Translations under genes and position numbers: made by a program | Source: Epiperipatus broadwayi | Lineage: Eukaryota > Onychophora > Udeonychophora > Euonychophora > Peripatidae | Direction: 5' to 3' | Length of the DNA stretch: 64,000 nt | Assembly (NCBI GenBank): GCA_028023455.1 | Contig: JAQFVV010006502.1 | Coordinates: forward strand, 310,001 to 374,000 | Shown here: piece after piece, positions 62,183-64,000 of the stretch | Layout of the letters: each line of letters starts with the position of its first letter | How positions within the stretch are numbered: the stretch's first letter is position 1 | The notes under the pieces: generated by a model | Databases searched by the model: none | What the model was told of the DNA's origin: nothing | What the model saw: the letters and a program-made list of their open reading frames with translations, nothing else

Positions 62183-62241
62183 ATCCAAGGCTCCTCACTG
62201 ATGAAGGCCACAAGCCAGAAACTAGTCTGGGGATATTGGAT
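62183..62241 (+). ncRNA. Hammerhead ribozyme copy 4, type I, intact core
   Basis: Stem I: ATCCAA (62183-62188) with TTGGAT (62236-62241), an internal loop GGCTC/ATA, and CCTCA (62193-62197) with TGGGG (62228-62232). Core CTGATGA (62198-62204). Stem II GGC/GCC around a CACAA loop, with an A opposite A at its base. GAAA (62218-62221), a minimal 2-bp stem III closed by TA, then the GTC cleavage triplet ending at 62227. All core nucleotides match the hammerhead consensus. Very short stem III is typical of hammerheads in PLEs and retrozymes, which often work as dimers. Confidence 0.8.
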
Positions 62242-62378
62242 GAGTAGGCACTAGATAGGAATTTTATGCACAAGCCTTCTGGCATACATTCATTATTCTA
62301 GCTTGCTGTGTGTGGCATATGTATAGTGAGTTTTGCCTGTTTTATCAACAGTTATACACAAGCATAAGAGATGGTGGT

Positions 62379-63814
62379 AACTGGCTATTGCAGTGGGTGG
62401 CCAACAAAACTAAAATTGTTATTTATTATAAACAAAATACACATATTTATCAGTCATCAATGCAAAGATTGTTATCTATGAAAATATTTCATTTACCAAT
62501 CATATAAGCTCAGAATAAGAACAGGCATGTTATATATTTTTATAGATAGAAATTTGGAAGTTTCTATATTTCAACATATACCTTAATACTGAAATGAGTT
62601 TTTTAAAGAAAAAATTACTATAAAGCCATAATATATATTGTTAAAAATAACAAACATTTTTCTTAGAAATATTAATTTTTTTAGAAATCAAATGACATAT
62701 TTAACACTTTTTTCAATGTGGACTATATCAAATAGGAGTTGATTACTGCAATTATATAAAGAGAATTACTATTAATTAGTATTATTTTATTTTCATATTA
62801 TTAAAATGTAGAGCTTTATCAAAATTATTATTCAAATAATTTATAGCAACTCCCACTTTCAGATATAAGGTTTTTTTTCCTTGATATTACACAACATAAG
62901 TCTATAGTTTGCTTACAGACACAAAATTTGAAAATTATTCCAACTATCCAAAACAAATAATTTATTGGATACAAATATTAAGAAAATTATTACTTATTTT
63001 TGCAATCTAATCTTTTCTCTGAACAATACTTACAGTTCATTTAGAAGTTGATATCCAATCAATAGAAAAAAATCACTTAGCTAACTTGATTGTAAATATT
63101 ATGCTATTTGTTATACTCCTGATATCTATGTTTATTACACATCAAGAGATCTTTCATTTTAGAAGTTATAAATATATCCATGAATTAGATTTTAATTATA
63201 TTTTATAGGATGTTTTACCATCTTATAAAATTTTCATTGTATGCCATTATATTTTATTATTTTAATGTCAATGCTGAGGTTATACTCATTTATTTTACTT
63301 TTGCAGCCGAAAACATAATATTTGTTCATCTCAAGGTTTTAAAACCAGTAATATAAATAATATTAAGATTAATTTAGATTATATAAAATAAAAGAAGCAA
63401 AATAATATATTATTAATATCTTCTCTAAATATGAAAGTTAATTTATCATTCTATTAAAATTTTTAATAAAATTTTCTCCAAATCATTTCTTATAAATATT
63501 TTATATACTTTGTCAATAAATATAATTTTAAATTAAAGCATAACTATTAATATTATACCGAAATAAAAAATAAAATATAATTATTATCCAGACTTTACTA
63601 AGTTTTTCTTCTATGTATTAATTAATGAAATCTAGGAAATCATATTAAAAATTTAATTTTGAACTCTAATCAAATAAACTTAATTTTATATTTCAGAAAT
63701 CTCTATCATTAATCTAACAAAAATCATGTCATTTTTCGAAGGCTAGTAATAATGCCAAAACTTGATTAGAACTATGTATTATAAAATATTTTTTGTTCTT
63801 TAAAATTTAAATAA
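62379..63814. other. A+T-rich stretch, nothing recognised
   Basis: No gene or element identified downstream of the PLE terminal units. Confidence 0.45.
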
Positions 63815-63955
63815 ACTCTTGGTATTCGAACTCAAGAGTTTATACATTGTACAGGCTTAACACTGCATTTATATATGTAATATATGCAGGATTCAAATTT
63901 AGACTTTCACATCAACCACAACTCTCAGTGCTATCTTATACTGTTGACCCACCTG
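63815..63955 (-). repeat. Possible pair of tRNA-like units
   Basis: On the minus strand GAGTTCGAATACC (near 63838-63826) fits a B box, and upstream AAATTTGAATCCTGC (near 63899-63885) fits a second one, each preceded at about tRNA spacing by weak A-box-like sequence (TAGCACTGAGAG and GTTAAGCCTG). It resembles the double unit at 34.95-35.17 kb. Weak. Confidence 0.35.
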
Positions 63956-64000
63956 ATCATACACATGTATGTGTGTGATCATGTGTGTCAGCAATATATG

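Larger units (their letters stand above)
61073..62378. mobile_element. PLE terminal units: inverted pair of tandem dimers with hammerhead ribozymes
   Basis: A block (A) with the hammerhead and a block (B, beginning near CTATAAAACTATGAGTC) are arranged A-B-A on the left (61073-61671), then A-B-A plus a short B start in reverse complement on the right (61672-62378). Hammerhead cores in the same orientation are about 450 bp (left) and 471 bp (right) apart, so the unit length is about 450-470 bp. The left units read toward the PLE on the minus strand; the right units read on the plus strand. The structure directly abuts the truncated RT gene. This matches the PLE terminal repeats that are known to carry hammerheads. 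Confidence 0.8.

Overview
The window is A+T-rich animal nuclear DNA. I see no intact host gene in it. Almost everything recognisable is a transposable element or its remains: RTE-like non-LTR retrotransposons, Penelope-like elements (PLEs), tRNA-derived SINE-like units, terminal-inverted-repeat (TIR) and foldback elements, Merlin-like and hAT-like transposase fragments, and satellites. The mixture (RTE copies of the type often annotated as craniofacial-development-protein-2-like, several PLEs, tRNA SINEs, long AT and TTA microsatellites) suggests a mollusc, most likely a cephalopod of the octopus type. That placement is inference; no diagnostic host gene is present.

Layout. 1-3.3 kb is plain A+T-rich sequence. 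3.3-9.2 kb is a near full-length RTE-like LINE on the minus strand, split by a 2.6-kb unidentified insertion (4733-7357) with a short target duplication. 9.5-10.7 kb is a less A+T-rich patch of unknown nature. 11.5-12.9 kb has two arms of about 370 bp in inverted orientation around a PLE reverse-transcriptase remnant. 14.3-15.6 kb is a decayed PLE (RT plus GIY-YIG) with a tRNA-like module at its 3' end. 17.5-18.8 kb is a 1.24-kb TIR element carrying a telomere-like CCCTAA-type array. 20.5-24.8 kb holds an inverted pair of repeats, a TTA microsatellite of about 200 bp and a foldback element. 25.05-28.8 kb is a second, badly decayed, full-length RTE copy with its own 703-bp insertion. 30-31.5 kb is a second PLE with the same tRNA-like 3' module. 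35.7-36.6 kb is a 5'-truncated RTE copy, and 37.7-38.3 kb is a PLE GIY-YIG remnant. 39.2-39.7 kb is a 422-bp repeat unit carrying a hammerhead-ribozyme relic. 42.4-43.0 kb is a long foldback element. 51-55.5 kb has RTE fragments, a small MITE and a tandem array of Merlin/IS1595-like transposase fragments. 57.3-58.7 kb is a complex inverted-repeat region. 59.6-60 kb has a BED-finger hAT relic next to a tRNA-derived SINE with a 20-bp target duplication.

The most interesting region is 60.1-62.4 kb. A PLE reverse transcriptase with the YVDD catalytic box runs directly into a structure of about 1.3 kb made of two tandem dimers in inverted orientation. Its repeat unit (about 450-470 bp) carries a type-I hammerhead self-cleaving ribozyme motif. 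One of the four copies (62183-62241) keeps every core nucleotide and a two-part stem I. The 422-bp unit at 39.2-39.7 kb looks like a second hammerhead-bearing family without its own RT. Together these suggest PLE long-terminal-repeat-like units and retrozyme-like non-autonomous partners. All coordinates of decayed elements are approximate, judged by eye.
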